Assembly (NCBI RefSeq): GCF_002014965.1 | Contig: NZ_MUXT01000009.1 | Span: 137,769 to 201,768, forward strand | Direction of reading: 5' to 3' | DNA from: Moraxella canis | GTDB taxonomy: Bacteria; Pseudomonadota; Gammaproteobacteria; Pseudomonadales; Moraxellaceae | DNA: 64,000 nucleotides | Shown here: positions 36,786 through 44,865 of the stretch, piece after piece | Numbering within the stretch: position 1 is the first letter of the stretch | How the letters are laid out: the number at the start of each line of letters is the position of its first letter | Notes under the pieces: generated by a model | Database searches by the model: none | What the model was told of the DNA's origin: nothing | Seen by the model: the letters and a program-made list of their open reading frames with translations, nothing else | Made by a program: the position numbers and the translations under genes

Positions 36786-38438
36786 ATGAGCTTAATCAAT
36801 AAATTAAATGAACACATTACCCCGCATGTTTTGGCATCAATTAAAAATCAAGATGGCGATAACGCCAACAAATCAAATTTGCTAAATGCTTTTTATGCAA
36901 TCTTTGCGGGTCGATTGAGCAATGAGGATGTCTATCAGCGCGCCAATGCCTTGCCTGATAATGAGCTTGAGCATGGTCATCATCTTCTAAATGTGGCTTT
37001 TAGTGATGCTTCAACAGGCGAAGATCAGATCGCTTCTTTGAGCAATCACTTAGCTGATGAATATCACGTCTCACCAGTGACCGCACGCACCGCGATCGCC
37101 ACGGCAGCACCTTTGGCTTTGGCGCGTATTAAGGAGCAAGCAGGCGCTTTGTCTGTCCCTTCTTTTATTCGTAACCAATTGGCTAAAGAAGATGAAACCC
37201 GCTTACCAGGTTGGGCGCACGCTTTATTGCCAGCAGGGCTATTTGCAGGCACGGCTGCCGCTGCCAGCACGCCAGTAACGCCAGCTTCTACAGTTGTGAC
37301 AGAACCAGTGGCGACTCAGGTGGTCACAGAGCCAGTTCAGCCTGTATCTAAGCCTGCTCATGTCAATACTGCCGCTACTGACAGACATTATGAAAATAAA
37401 GAAAAAAGCCCTTTTTTAAAAACACTGCTACCGATTATTGGCTTAATCATTTTTGCAGGCTTGGCATGGCTACTATTGAGAGCTTGTCAAGATAATCCAG
37501 CGCCAGTGGCAGCACCAGTCGCCACAAACGATAGCGCCGCTCAAGCTGAGCCTATGGTGACAGATGTGGCTCAGGCGCCTGCGACATTAAGCCTAGCTTT
37601 GGATGAAACTGGTCAGGCGCTATATTCACACCGCGCTCAGGTGGGTAGTGAAGAATTGGCTGGTAATATCCGTGCAGCAGTCGCTCAGGTATTCGGTGCT
37701 CAGGATCTAGCAATTCAGCCGAACAATACGCATGCAGCGACCATGCCTGTAGCCGAGCATCTTCCTGCCATCTTGGAGCTGATGAGAGGCGTGCCAAATG
37801 CCAGCGTGGTGATCAATGATCGCACAGTACGCTTTAATGCTACGACTGCAGAAGATGTTGCCAAACTTGTTGACGGTGCACGCGCCATTTTACCATCAGA
37901 CTTCACTGTGGAAGCTGAGCCTGAATTGGATGTGAATACTGCGGTTGCCACCAGTATTGAATCTGCGCGTAACGCAATCACGCAGCTTGGCGATACAGTA
38001 GAAGCCAATGAGCTAGACGCTTTGGTCAATGCTCTGAACACTCAGATCATTAACTTTGCTACTGACTCAACCCAAATCCCAATGGAGAATCAAGAAATTC
38101 TTGATCTGGCAGCTGAAAAATTCAAGGCAATTCCAGATGCTGCGCTGCGCATCATCGGGCATACCGATACCCAAGGTACTCATGAATATAATCAAGGCTT
38201 GTCAGAGTCTAGAGCTGCTGCTGTTAAGGATTATTTGGTTTCAAAAGGTGTTTCTGCGGATCGTCTGACTGTTCAAGGTGCAAGCTTTGATTATCCAGTT
38301 GCATCTAACGCCACTGAGCAAGGTCGTTTCCAAAATCGACGCATTGAGTTTGCACTTTTCCAAGAGGGTGAAACCGTGACCCAAGTTGGTCATGCAGAAG
38401 ATGCGCCAGCAGTTAAGGCACCGACTGAGCAAAAATAA
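36786..38438 (+). CDS. OmpA-family envelope protein with N-terminal DUF937-like domain and one membrane anchor
   Basis: It has 550 residues from the ATG at 36786 (GGAG six bases before; an ATG at 36774 overlaps that site). Domains in order: a cytoplasmic-looking helical region of about 130 residues beginning LINKLNEHITPHVLASI, DUF937-like; a Pro/Val/Thr-rich linker (about 155-205); one transmembrane helix (about 214-233, LLPIIGLIIFAGLAWLLL); another Ala/Pro-rich linker; two BON/ArfA-like alpha-beta repeats (about 250-410); and a C-terminal OmpA peptidoglycan-binding domain with INFATDSTQIP and GHTDTQGTHEYNQGLSESRA. There is no cleavable signal peptide, so it is probably held in the inner membrane and grips peptidoglycan. 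Confidence 0.85.
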   Translation: MSLINKLNEHITPHVLASIKNQDGDNANKSNLLNAFYAIFAGRLSNEDVYQRANALPDNELEHGHHLLNVAFSDASTGEDQIASLSNHLADEYHVSPVTARTAIATAAPLALARIKEQAGALSVPSFIRNQLAKEDETRLPGWAHALLPAGLFAGTAAAASTPVTPASTVVTEPVATQVVTEPVQPVSKPAHVNTAATDRHYENKEKSPFLKTLLPIIGLIIFAGLAWLLLRACQDNPAPVAAPVATNDSAAQAEPMVTDVAQAPATLSLALDETGQALYSHRAQVGSEELAGNIRAAVAQVFGAQDLAIQPNNTHAATMPVAEHLPAILELMRGVPNASVVINDRTVRFNATTAEDVAKLVDGARAILPSDFTVEAEPELDVNTAVATSIESARNAITQLGDTVEANELDALVNALNTQIINFATDSTQIPMENQEILDLAAEKFKAIPDAALRIIGHTDTQGTHEYNQGLSESRAAAVKDYLVSKGVSADRLTVQGASFDYPVASNATEQGRFQNRRIEFALFQEGETVTQVGHAEDAPAVKAPTEQK

Positions 38439-38477
38439 TGTTCAAGTCCCCTTAATGCTTTATAATTAAAATAATCA

Positions 38478-38510
38478 AAAACCAAACAGCCAGGGTTGTT
38501 TGGTTTTTTG
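38478..38510 (+). terminator. Terminator after the OmpA-like gene
   Basis: Stem AAAACCAAACA (38478-38488) and TGTTTGGTTTT (38497-38507), followed by TTG. Confidence 0.87.
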
Positions 38511-38553
38511 TGTTATAGTGGTTGCATGAATGTGAGTAAAATGACAGGCAAAT

Positions 38554-39288
38554 ATGGCAAAACTTATCTTATTTAATAAGCCTTACGGCGTGCACAGCCA
38601 ATTTAAAAAAGATCATGACGATATGGCGACTTTGGCAGAGTTTGTTGATGATAAAACGATGCGTGTGGCAGGGCGACTTGATAAAGACTCAGAAGGTTTA
38701 TTGTTATTGACCGATCATGGTGAACTCAATCATGCCATCACCACGCCACCAACCGCTCATAACGCCAAATATACACACGCCAAGTACGCCAAAACTTATC
38801 TGGTGCAAGTAGAAAATATACCAACCGAAGCACAGATCAAGGCGCTAGAACAAGGAGTGGTGCTAAAAGATGGCAAAACCTTGCCTGCTAAGGTGCGGCA
38901 GCTTGACGAAAATGCACTGCCCATTCACTTATGGCCGCGAAACCCGCCGATCCGCCAGCGGGCAAACATTCCTACTGCATGGCTTGAAATGACGATCACT
39001 GAGGGCAAAAACCGTCAAGTGCGGCGTATGGTCGCCCATGTGGGCTTGCCATGCCTTAGACTGATTCGCCATCAGATCGGTAGCTGGCAATTAGACGGCT
39101 TGGCGGTCGGTGAAAGTCGTACAGTGCATTTGGATGATCAGATGTTGGCAGATATGGGCATTTTTAATCATTCTGCCAGTAGATCGCCTGCTAATAAAGC
39201 ACATTCAAGCGCTTATCATGCCCCAAAGAATCAATCCAAGCCGAACCTAAAACGCACCCGACCACCTAAATTTGGTGGCAGGGGATAG
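38554..39288 (+). CDS. rluE: 23S rRNA pseudouridine synthase RluE-like
   Basis: RsuA/RluE-type pseudouridine synthase of 244 residues. It starts directly with ILFNKPYGVHSQF, i.e. lacks an S4 domain, which distinguishes RluE from RluB, RluF and RsuA. The catalytic Asp is in GRLDKDSEGLLLLTDHG; other marks are KTYLVQVE and EGKNRQVRRMVAHVGLPCLRL. RluE makes pseudouridine 2457 of 23S rRNA. The last 45 residues are a basic, Pro/Lys/Ser-rich tail that may help bind RNA. An extended -10, TGTTATAGT, is at 38511-38519 upstream. It is convergent with the M61 peptidase gene; I see no clear terminator in the 81-bp gap. Confidence 0.88.
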   Translation: MAKLILFNKPYGVHSQFKKDHDDMATLAEFVDDKTMRVAGRLDKDSEGLLLLTDHGELNHAITTPPTAHNAKYTHAKYAKTYLVQVENIPTEAQIKALEQGVVLKDGKTLPAKVRQLDENALPIHLWPRNPPIRQRANIPTAWLEMTITEGKNRQVRRMVAHVGLPCLRLIRHQIGSWQLDGLAVGESRTVHLDDQMLADMGIFNHSASRSPANKAHSSAYHAPKNQSKPNLKRTRPPKFGGRG

Positions 39289-39369
39289 GTTTAGGTGCAA
39301 TGGCTTGATCAAGCGGGATTGGCTTGGCTTCTACGCGGCGCTTCGCAGCTAAAACAATGCTGATAATGT

Positions 39370-41145
39370 TCATGGTTTTGGGGTAAAGTCAAGCCATTGA
39401 CCGCCATCCCCCTTAAGCTGAACGGTTTGATGCGTGGTTTTTTGAGGCTTGATGCTGACACTAAACAGCTCATCGCGCCGAAAAGCGTGTATAGTCAGCG
39501 CTAAGCTTGTGGCATCTTGGTGTTTGATCAGCTGAGTGAGTAGGGCTGAAGTAGCTTTCAATCCATCGATGGCGATGATAATGTCGCCAAATGCCAGCCC
39601 AGCATCACTGGCTGCAGACTGGCGGCTGATATGCTTGATCGTCAGCCCAGCTGCGCTTTCATCAAAGCTGATGCCCCAAGGTTTATCTTTGTCTTGGGAC
39701 TCTGTGCTGATGGCAAATTTTTCAAAGTAGCGCTCAAGCGGCAGATCGTCCACACCGATGACATAGCGATCATAAAAGTCATCCCATACCTTTTGTCCCA
39801 TCATCTCAGCGATGATCTCGCCTAAGATTTGGGTTGTCAGACCAAAAGGCTGATTGGCTGATTTTTGATAGCAGGCTTTGATGACGTCAAACAGGCGATA
39901 CTTACCGTCTGTTTGATCCATTAGCATCATATCAAGCAGCAGTGCAACCAGTGCACCCTTATTATAATAGCTGATGCCTTGATTGGCGGTGTTTTCGTCC
40001 GCGCGATACAGTTTGATCCAAGTATCAAAACTTGACTGCGCCACACTTTGGTGCGCACGACCCTCGGTTTGATAGTAGCGGTTGATTTGTGCAGCAATGA
40101 GCTTAAGATAGCTGTCTTTATCAATCACCCCTGACACAAGTAGCATTAAGTCATCAATATAAGAAGTAAAGCCTTCAAACACCCACAAAAGCGGCGTATA
40201 AGCTTCATCGGTGAGCGGATTGTTCATCATCACATCAGGTTTGACCGTTTTTACCCACCATGCATGAAAATACTCATGGCTGCACAGCCCAAGAAACCGC
40301 TGATAATCACCACTTGGCACGGCACTTTCACCAAAGCTTGGCATATCAGCGCGCGGACTGATTAAGGCGGTGGAGTTGATGTGCTCAAGACCGCCGTAAT
40401 CCTTATCGGTCACCATGGTCATAAAGGTATACTCTGTAAATGGCGTCTCACCAAGCCAATCGACATAGCTTTGGCAGATTTTGGTTAAGTCAGTTTTTAG
40501 GCGCTGCAAATCGCCATGATGCCGACCCGCCAAAAAAAACCTATGTGGCACGCTGATTTGGTCATGTTTTGTGATTTGAAAATCAAAGGTGTCTTGTGTA
40601 CCGATCTCAAACGGAAAATCCAAATACTCAAATGCCGCCAAAGCATCAAGATGATATTCAAGTCCTGATTGTGTTTGGGTGCATTCAAAATCCAAACCGC
40701 AAGCGATCGTACACTCAGGATGATGCACCAAAAACGCAGTCGGCACTACGAGCGTCAAGCTTGCCTGCGCGTGCTTGTCAGCATCTGGTAATAGCAGCAG
40801 CGAAGTAAAATTCCCAAAAATACGCGTGGCATCAATGAACGCTGTGCGTACTGATAAGTCGCGGCAATACACTTCATAACAGATGGTAAGCCGATCACCT
40901 TGACGAGCTTTTGAAAAAACGAACGTTTTTTTATCGATCTTTTCAGCGCGATGCTGTTTTTTCTCATCGCCGATTTGATAATATACTGCAGTGATATTTT
41001 TACTAAATTCACGAATCAAATAGCTGCCTGCAATCCATGTCACCATCGAAAAAGTCGGTGCGTCGCTCACCGCCGTATGCGTGATTTGCACATCCGCCAA
41101 ATGTTCTGTAAATCGATCAAAACTGATTTGATAAGCTAAGTTCAT
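39370..41145 (-). CDS. M61 family metallopeptidase with PDZ domain
   Basis: It has 591 residues without a visible signal peptide. The zinc motif HEYFH is at residues 290-294 in LCSHEYFHAWWVK and the third ligand is Glu324 in WVFEGFTSYID, both typical of family M61 (glycyl aminopeptidase-like). The N-terminal part (1-180) is the beta-domain seen in M1/M61 enzymes, and a PDZ domain occupies about 495-575 (GLTIKHISRQSAASDAGLAFGDIII, shown in part: SDAGLAFGDIIIAIDGL). The family removes N-terminal residues, often Gly or Ala. The start at 41145 is divergent from the FKBP gene. Confidence 0.87.
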   Translation of the reverse strand: MNLAYQISFDRFTEHLADVQITHTAVSDAPTFSMVTWIAGSYLIREFSKNITAVYYQIGDEKKQHRAEKIDKKTFVFSKARQGDRLTICYEVYCRDLSVRTAFIDATRIFGNFTSLLLLPDADKHAQASLTLVVPTAFLVHHPECTIACGLDFECTQTQSGLEYHLDALAAFEYLDFPFEIGTQDTFDFQITKHDQISVPHRFFLAGRHHGDLQRLKTDLTKICQSYVDWLGETPFTEYTFMTMVTDKDYGGLEHINSTALISPRADMPSFGESAVPSGDYQRFLGLCSHEYFHAWWVKTVKPDVMMNNPLTDEAYTPLLWVFEGFTSYIDDLMLLVSGVIDKDSYLKLIAAQINRYYQTEGRAHQSVAQSSFDTWIKLYRADENTANQGISYYNKGALVALLLDMMLMDQTDGKYRLFDVIKACYQKSANQPFGLTTQILGEIIAEMMGQKVWDDFYDRYVIGVDDLPLERYFEKFAISTESQDKDKPWGISFDESAAGLTIKHISRQSAASDAGLAFGDIIIAIDGLKATSALLTQLIKHQDATSLALTIHAFRRDELFSVSIKPQKTTHQTVQLKGDGGQWLDFTPKP

Positions 41146-41309
41146 TTTGATACCTTAAAATAATAATGCCAGATTGGCTAATTTGGAGTGATATAATTAT
41201 TGATTAAAATATCAATTATATCAAAACCCATTGATTTTTTAAATGAGTGATGAGCTTTTACACAATGTAACGACTTTTTTGTAAAGCATTAGGCAATGGA
41301 TTGATTTTT

Positions 41310-41318
41310 TGGTATACT
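41310..41318 (+). promoter_or_regulatory. Extended -10 promoter of the SlyD-like gene
   Basis: TGG-TATACT gives a TGn-extended -10 (hexamer 41313-41318); no good -35 is present, which is tolerated by extended -10 promoters. The start codon lies 75 bases downstream. Confidence 0.45.
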
Positions 41319-41392
41319 AATAGACAAAATTTGTCATTTGACAGCTTGGGCAGTCGCCTGGGCGATGGCATTTTATTTATAAGGAATTTCTT

Positions 41393-41878
41393 ATGACAAC
41401 CATTAGTAATGATACCGTTGTACAGTTCAACTATACACTCACTAACGCTGAAGGCGATGTGCTTGATCAATCTCGTGGCGAGCCATTGGCATACTTGCAT
41501 GGTCATCACAACATCATCCCAGGTCTTGAAAACCAAATGACTGGCAAATCAGCTGGCGACAAATTCAAAGTGACTGTTGCGCCTGAAGAAGCGTATGGCG
41601 AATATGTTCAAGAGGCGGTACAAGAAGTGCCACGCGCTAACTTCCAAGGTGTGGATAACATCGAAGTGGGCATGCAGTTTCAATCGCAGACCGATGACGG
41701 TCAAGTCATGCTTGTGACTGTCAAAGATGTCAATGATGACGTGGTAGTGGTTGATGGCAACCATCCTTTGGCAGGTGTTGAGCTGACTTTTGATGTTGAG
41801 ATTGTTGAAGTGCGCGCTGCAACAGCTGACGAAATCGCTCATGGTCACGCACACGGTGTTGGCGGTCATCAGCACTAA
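41393..41878 (+). CDS. slyD: FKBP-type peptidyl-prolyl isomerase, SlyD type
   Basis: Prolyl isomerase and metallochaperone of 161 residues. The FKBP core is interrupted by the IF (insert-in-flap) domain at about residues 65-125, as in SlyD: FNYTLTNAEGDVLD and LHGHHNIIPGLENQMTGKSAGD before it, NHPLAGVELTFDVEIVEV after it. The C-terminal tail is His-rich (HGHAHGVGGHQH) and can bind nickel, though it lacks the many Cys of the E. coli tail. Strong RBS AAGGAATTTCTT. A terminator follows at 41893. Confidence 0.92.
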   Translation: MTTISNDTVVQFNYTLTNAEGDVLDQSRGEPLAYLHGHHNIIPGLENQMTGKSAGDKFKVTVAPEEAYGEYVQEAVQEVPRANFQGVDNIEVGMQFQSQTDDGQVMLVTVKDVNDDVVVVDGNHPLAGVELTFDVEIVEVRAATADEIAHGHAHGVGGHQH

Positions 41879-41892
41879 TCACTGATCATCCC

Positions 41893-41924
41893 AAAAGCCC
41901 AAGATAAGCATCTTGGGCTTTTTT
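41893..41924 (+). terminator. Terminator after slyD
   Basis: Stem AAAAGCCCAAGAT (41893-41905) and ATCTTGGGCTTTT (41910-41922), loop AAGC, then TT. Confidence 0.9.
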
Positions 41925-41980
41925 GTTTTATTGATTGTCTTTGGAGAGTTATCCAATGTATTAGATGAACTATCTTTAAA

Positions 41981-41993
41981 TGAATTTTATTCA
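41981..41993. promoter_or_regulatory. Candidate MetR binding site upstream of mesX
   Basis: TGAATTTTATTCA fits the MetR consensus TGAA-N5-TTCA exactly and stands 86 bases before the mesX start. MetR activates metE-type genes in gammaproteobacteria. A second, imperfect copy is at 42001-42013 (TGAAAAATATTTC). Confidence 0.45.
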
Positions 41994-42078
41994 TCTTTTT
42001 TGAAAAATATTTCGCTTTTATTCATGTTAAAAATGCGGTTTAATATCTCAACTTTAAATTTTGATGACAAGGTGCGAT

Positions 42079-43059
42079 ATGACCACACAATTTAATAGCC
42101 GAATTAAAAGCGTTGCTTTTGATGAAAATTATGAGCCTGCCCAAAGCACGCGTCTGACGACGAACTTTGCTAACTTAGCGCGCGGCGAAAATCGCAAACA
42201 AAATCTACAAAATGCCATCCGTATGATCAATAACCGTTTTAATGATTTGGCGAATTGGGACAATCCTAACGCCGATCGTTATTCGGTCGCGCTTGATATT
42301 ATTTCTATGGATATCGATGTATTGGGCGATGGCGAATTTTTCCCTGCCATTGAGATGCTCAAAACCAGCATCATCGACCACCACACCCATCAAACTCTTG
42401 ACGGTATCGTGGGTAACAGTTTTTCGTCTTATGTGCGTGATTATGATTTTAGCGTTTTGTTAGCTGATTATAACAAAGATAAGCCGTCGTTCAGCGTACC
42501 CCAAAATTATGGCGATTTGCATGGCAAACTGTTTCAGCATTTGCTCAATTCTGATGCTTTCACCCAGCAGTTTAAGAAAGCGCCAGTGATTTGTTTGAGT
42601 GTCTCGACCACCAAAACCTATTACAAAACCACCAATGTGCATCCGATTTTGGGGACAGAATACCGCCAAGAGGCATATTCGCTGACTGATGAATATTTTG
42701 CCAAGATGGGCTTAAAAGTGCGCTATTTTATGCCGCCAAAATCGGTCGCACCATATGCGTTTTATTTTTCGGGAGATTTGTTGAATGATTATACCAATCT
42801 TGAGCTGATTAGTACGATTGCGACAATGGAAGCATTCCAAAAAATCTATCGTCCTGAGATTTATAATGCCAATTCGGTCGCAGGGCAGGTGTATCAGCCA
42901 AGCTTGACTTATGAAGATTATTCGCTGACACAAGTAGATTATGACCGTGTGGAGCGCACCGAGCTTGCTATCAAGCAAGGCAAATATACCCAAACACATT
43001 TCATCCAAAAATATCATGCAGCGCTAGATGCGTGGATGGCACAATCATTGGATAAATAA
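42079..43059 (+). CDS. mesX: DUF1852 protein MesX, putative oxygenase partner of MesD
   Basis: It has 326 residues from the ATG at 42079, preceded by AAGGTGCGAT; the frame from 42061 is rejected. The sequence (SVAFDENYEPAQSTRLTTNFANLARG, shown here in part as DENYEPAQSTRLTTNFANL; SMDIDVLGDGEFFPAIEMLKTS in part as MDIDVLGDGEFFPAIEML; PVICLSVSTTKTYY; PILGTEYRQE) fits DUF1852. In Acinetobacter the DUF1852 gene sits beside the methionine synthase mesD and is needed for MesD-dependent methionine synthesis in air. The 9-bp gap to mesD here supports the same partnership. The chemistry is not established; an oxygenase role is the literature proposal as I recall it. Confidence 0.85.
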   Translation: MTTQFNSRIKSVAFDENYEPAQSTRLTTNFANLARGENRKQNLQNAIRMINNRFNDLANWDNPNADRYSVALDIISMDIDVLGDGEFFPAIEMLKTSIIDHHTHQTLDGIVGNSFSSYVRDYDFSVLLADYNKDKPSFSVPQNYGDLHGKLFQHLLNSDAFTQQFKKAPVICLSVSTTKTYYKTTNVHPILGTEYRQEAYSLTDEYFAKMGLKVRYFMPPKSVAPYAFYFSGDLLNDYTNLELISTIATMEAFQKIYRPEIYNANSVAGQVYQPSLTYEDYSLTQVDYDRVERTELAIKQGKYTQTHFIQKYHAALDAWMAQSLDK

Positions 43060-43068
43060 GGAATAAAA

Positions 43069-44103
43069 ATGTCTAAACTATTATTACCAACATCGACGGC
43101 AGGCAGCCTGCCAAAACCCAGCTGGCTTGCTGAGCCTGAAAAATTATGGTCGCCTTGGAAGCTAGAAGGCGATGCGCTGACCGAAGCCAAGCAAGATGCT
43201 TTGTTGGTGTCACTCCAAGAGCAGCTGGCAGCAAACCTAGACATCGTCAGTGATGGCGAGCAGACGCGTCAGCATTTTGTGACGACATTCATCGAGCACT
43301 TGCAGGGCGTGGATTTTAATCAGCGCGAAACGGTGCGTATCCGCAACCGCTATGATGCCAGTGTGCCAAGCGTGGTTGGTGCGGTGTCTCGCCCCAACTC
43401 TGTCTTTGTTGAAGATGCCAAATTTTTGCGCGCGCATACCGATAAACCCATCAAATGGGCACTGCCTGGTCCGATGACGATGATTGATACGCTGTATGAC
43501 GGCTATTATAAAAGTCGTGAAAAATTGGCGTGGGAATTTGCCAAAATCTTAAATGAAGAAGCCAAAGAGCTTGAGGCGGCAGGGGTTGATATTATCCAGT
43601 TTGACGAGCCGGCATTTAATGTGTTTTTTGATGAAGTCAATGACTGGGGCGTGGCGACCCTTGAACGTGCCATCGAAGGTCTGAGCTGTCAGACGGCAGT
43701 GCATATTTGCTATGGCTATGGCATCAAGGCAAATACTGATTGGAAAAAAACTTTGGGCTCAGAATGGCGCCAATACGAAGAAAGTTTTCCTAAGCTTCAA
43801 CAATCAAAAATTGACATTGTGTCGCTAGAATGTCAAAATTCACATGTACCGATGGAGCTCATCGAACTGATTCGTGGCAAAACGGTCATGGTAGGCGCCA
43901 TCGATGTCGCAACCAACACCATTGAGACGCCCGAAGAGGTTGCGCAGACGCTGCGCCGAGCGCTTGATTTCGTGGATGCAGACAAACTGTATCCATCGAC
44001 AAACTGTGGCATGGCGCCGCTGCCACGACAAGTGGCAAGGGGTAAGTTGCACGCTTTGAGTGCAGGCGCTAAGATTGTGCGCGATGAGCTGCTTGGCAAA
44101 TAA
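43069..44103 (+). CDS. mesD: Folate-independent methionine synthase MesD (core-MetE family)
   Basis: It has 344 residues, the size of the C-terminal catalytic half of MetE (753 residues), with no folate-binding N-terminal half. Zinc and homocysteine residues are intact: His212 and Cys214 (HICYGYG), Glu254 (LECQNS) and Cys313 (STNCGM), along with FDEPAFN and SDGEQTR. Core-MetE proteins use methyl donors other than methyl-folate; in the MesD group oxygen and MesX are required. It follows mesX after 9 bp with its own AAGGAATAAAA. A hairpin (44127-44150) after it may attenuate transcription into the flavin reductase gene. Could be called a MetE-like protein by default annotation. Confidence 0.87.
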   Translation: MSKLLLPTSTAGSLPKPSWLAEPEKLWSPWKLEGDALTEAKQDALLVSLQEQLAANLDIVSDGEQTRQHFVTTFIEHLQGVDFNQRETVRIRNRYDASVPSVVGAVSRPNSVFVEDAKFLRAHTDKPIKWALPGPMTMIDTLYDGYYKSREKLAWEFAKILNEEAKELEAAGVDIIQFDEPAFNVFFDEVNDWGVATLERAIEGLSCQTAVHICYGYGIKANTDWKKTLGSEWRQYEESFPKLQQSKIDIVSLECQNSHVPMELIELIRGKTVMVGAIDVATNTIETPEEVAQTLRRALDFVDADKLYPSTNCGMAPLPRQVARGKLHALSAGAKIVRDELLGK

Positions 44104-44126
44104 GCCATTCATCCCAAAAAATACCT

Positions 44127-44160
44127 AAGGATGTACTTAAAGGCATCCTTTTTAATTTTA
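44127..44160 (+). terminator. Hairpin terminator or attenuator between mesD and the flavin reductase gene
   Basis: AAGGATG (44127-44133) and CATCCTT (44144-44150) followed by TTTAATTTTA. The stem is only 7 bp, so read-through is likely. Confidence 0.55.
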
Positions 44161-44174
44161 AAGAGTAATCAAAC

Positions 44175-44696
44175 ATGGTAGAAAAACTCATCTTTAAAGA
44201 TGCCATGGCGCGCCTAGCAACGGCTGTCCATGTTGTCACCACTGATGGCGATAGCGGACGCCATGGGTTTACGGCATCGGCGGTGTGCAGCGTCACCGAC
44301 TCGCCGCCATCTTTGTTGGTGTGCATGAATGCGCAGGCGCGCTCTTATGAGCATTTTGTCGCTAATCGTGTGCTTGCAGTTAATACTTTGACGCCTGAGC
44401 AGGCGCATTTATCAGGCATTTTTTCCTCGCCCTTGGAGTCGGATGAGCGGTTTGAATATGGCGAGTGGGAGATGTTAAATACGGGCGCCCCCATTTTAAA
44501 AGAGGCATTGGCAACTTTTGATTGTCATATCGAAGACATCAAGGATGTCGGCACACACAGTATTTTTATTTGTAAAATTGTGGGCATTCGTCATGCCGAC
44601 CTAAGCCAGCAAGGTTTGGTGTATTTTGACCGAGCTTATCATAAGGCAGGACAGCAGACGGCATTTGAGCCTGAGCTGACCAAGCCAAAGCGTTAG
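44175..44696 (+). CDS. Flavin reductase (FMN-binding split barrel), likely third gene of the mes operon
   Basis: It has 173 residues of the flavin reductase-like family: FKDAMARLATAVHVVTTDG, GFTASAVCSVTDSPPSLLVC (shown in part), NVL-type AVNTLTPEQ, and DCHIEDIKDVGTHSIFICKI. These enzymes reduce FMN or FAD with NAD(P)H and hand it to a partner oxygenase. Here the partner would be MesX/MesD, which is consistent with an oxygen-dependent methyl transfer, but an alternative partner elsewhere cannot be excluded. It starts 71 bp after mesD with AAAGAGTAATCAAAC upstream, and ends at a terminator. Confidence 0.8.
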   Translation: MVEKLIFKDAMARLATAVHVVTTDGDSGRHGFTASAVCSVTDSPPSLLVCMNAQARSYEHFVANRVLAVNTLTPEQAHLSGIFSSPLESDERFEYGEWEMLNTGAPILKEALATFDCHIEDIKDVGTHSIFICKIVGIRHADLSQQGLVYFDRAYHKAGQQTAFEPELTKPKR

Positions 44697-44727
44697 AGCT
44701 CGATTTAAATCGTCAAGCACACTCAAG

Positions 44728-44756
44728 GTCTTAGCTTATTGGCTAAGACTTTTTTA
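44728..44756 (+). terminator. Terminator after the flavin reductase gene
   Basis: GTCTTAGC (44728-44735) and GCTAAGAC (44742-44749), followed by TTTTTT. Confidence 0.82.
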
Positions 44757-44865
44757 AGTATAGACAATAAGATTGGATAAATGTATAGGATTGTGTCAAG
44801 TTTATTGCTATAATATATCCCTTTGGATTCAAAATATTAATTAATAGGCGGAGAGGGAGAGAGGT

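Noticed and set aside
41913..42095. 60-codon plus-strand frame between slyD and mesX
   Set aside because: It begins inside the slyD terminator, has no ribosome binding site, is biased to Phe/Leu as random AT-rich DNA, and overlaps the mesX start in another frame.
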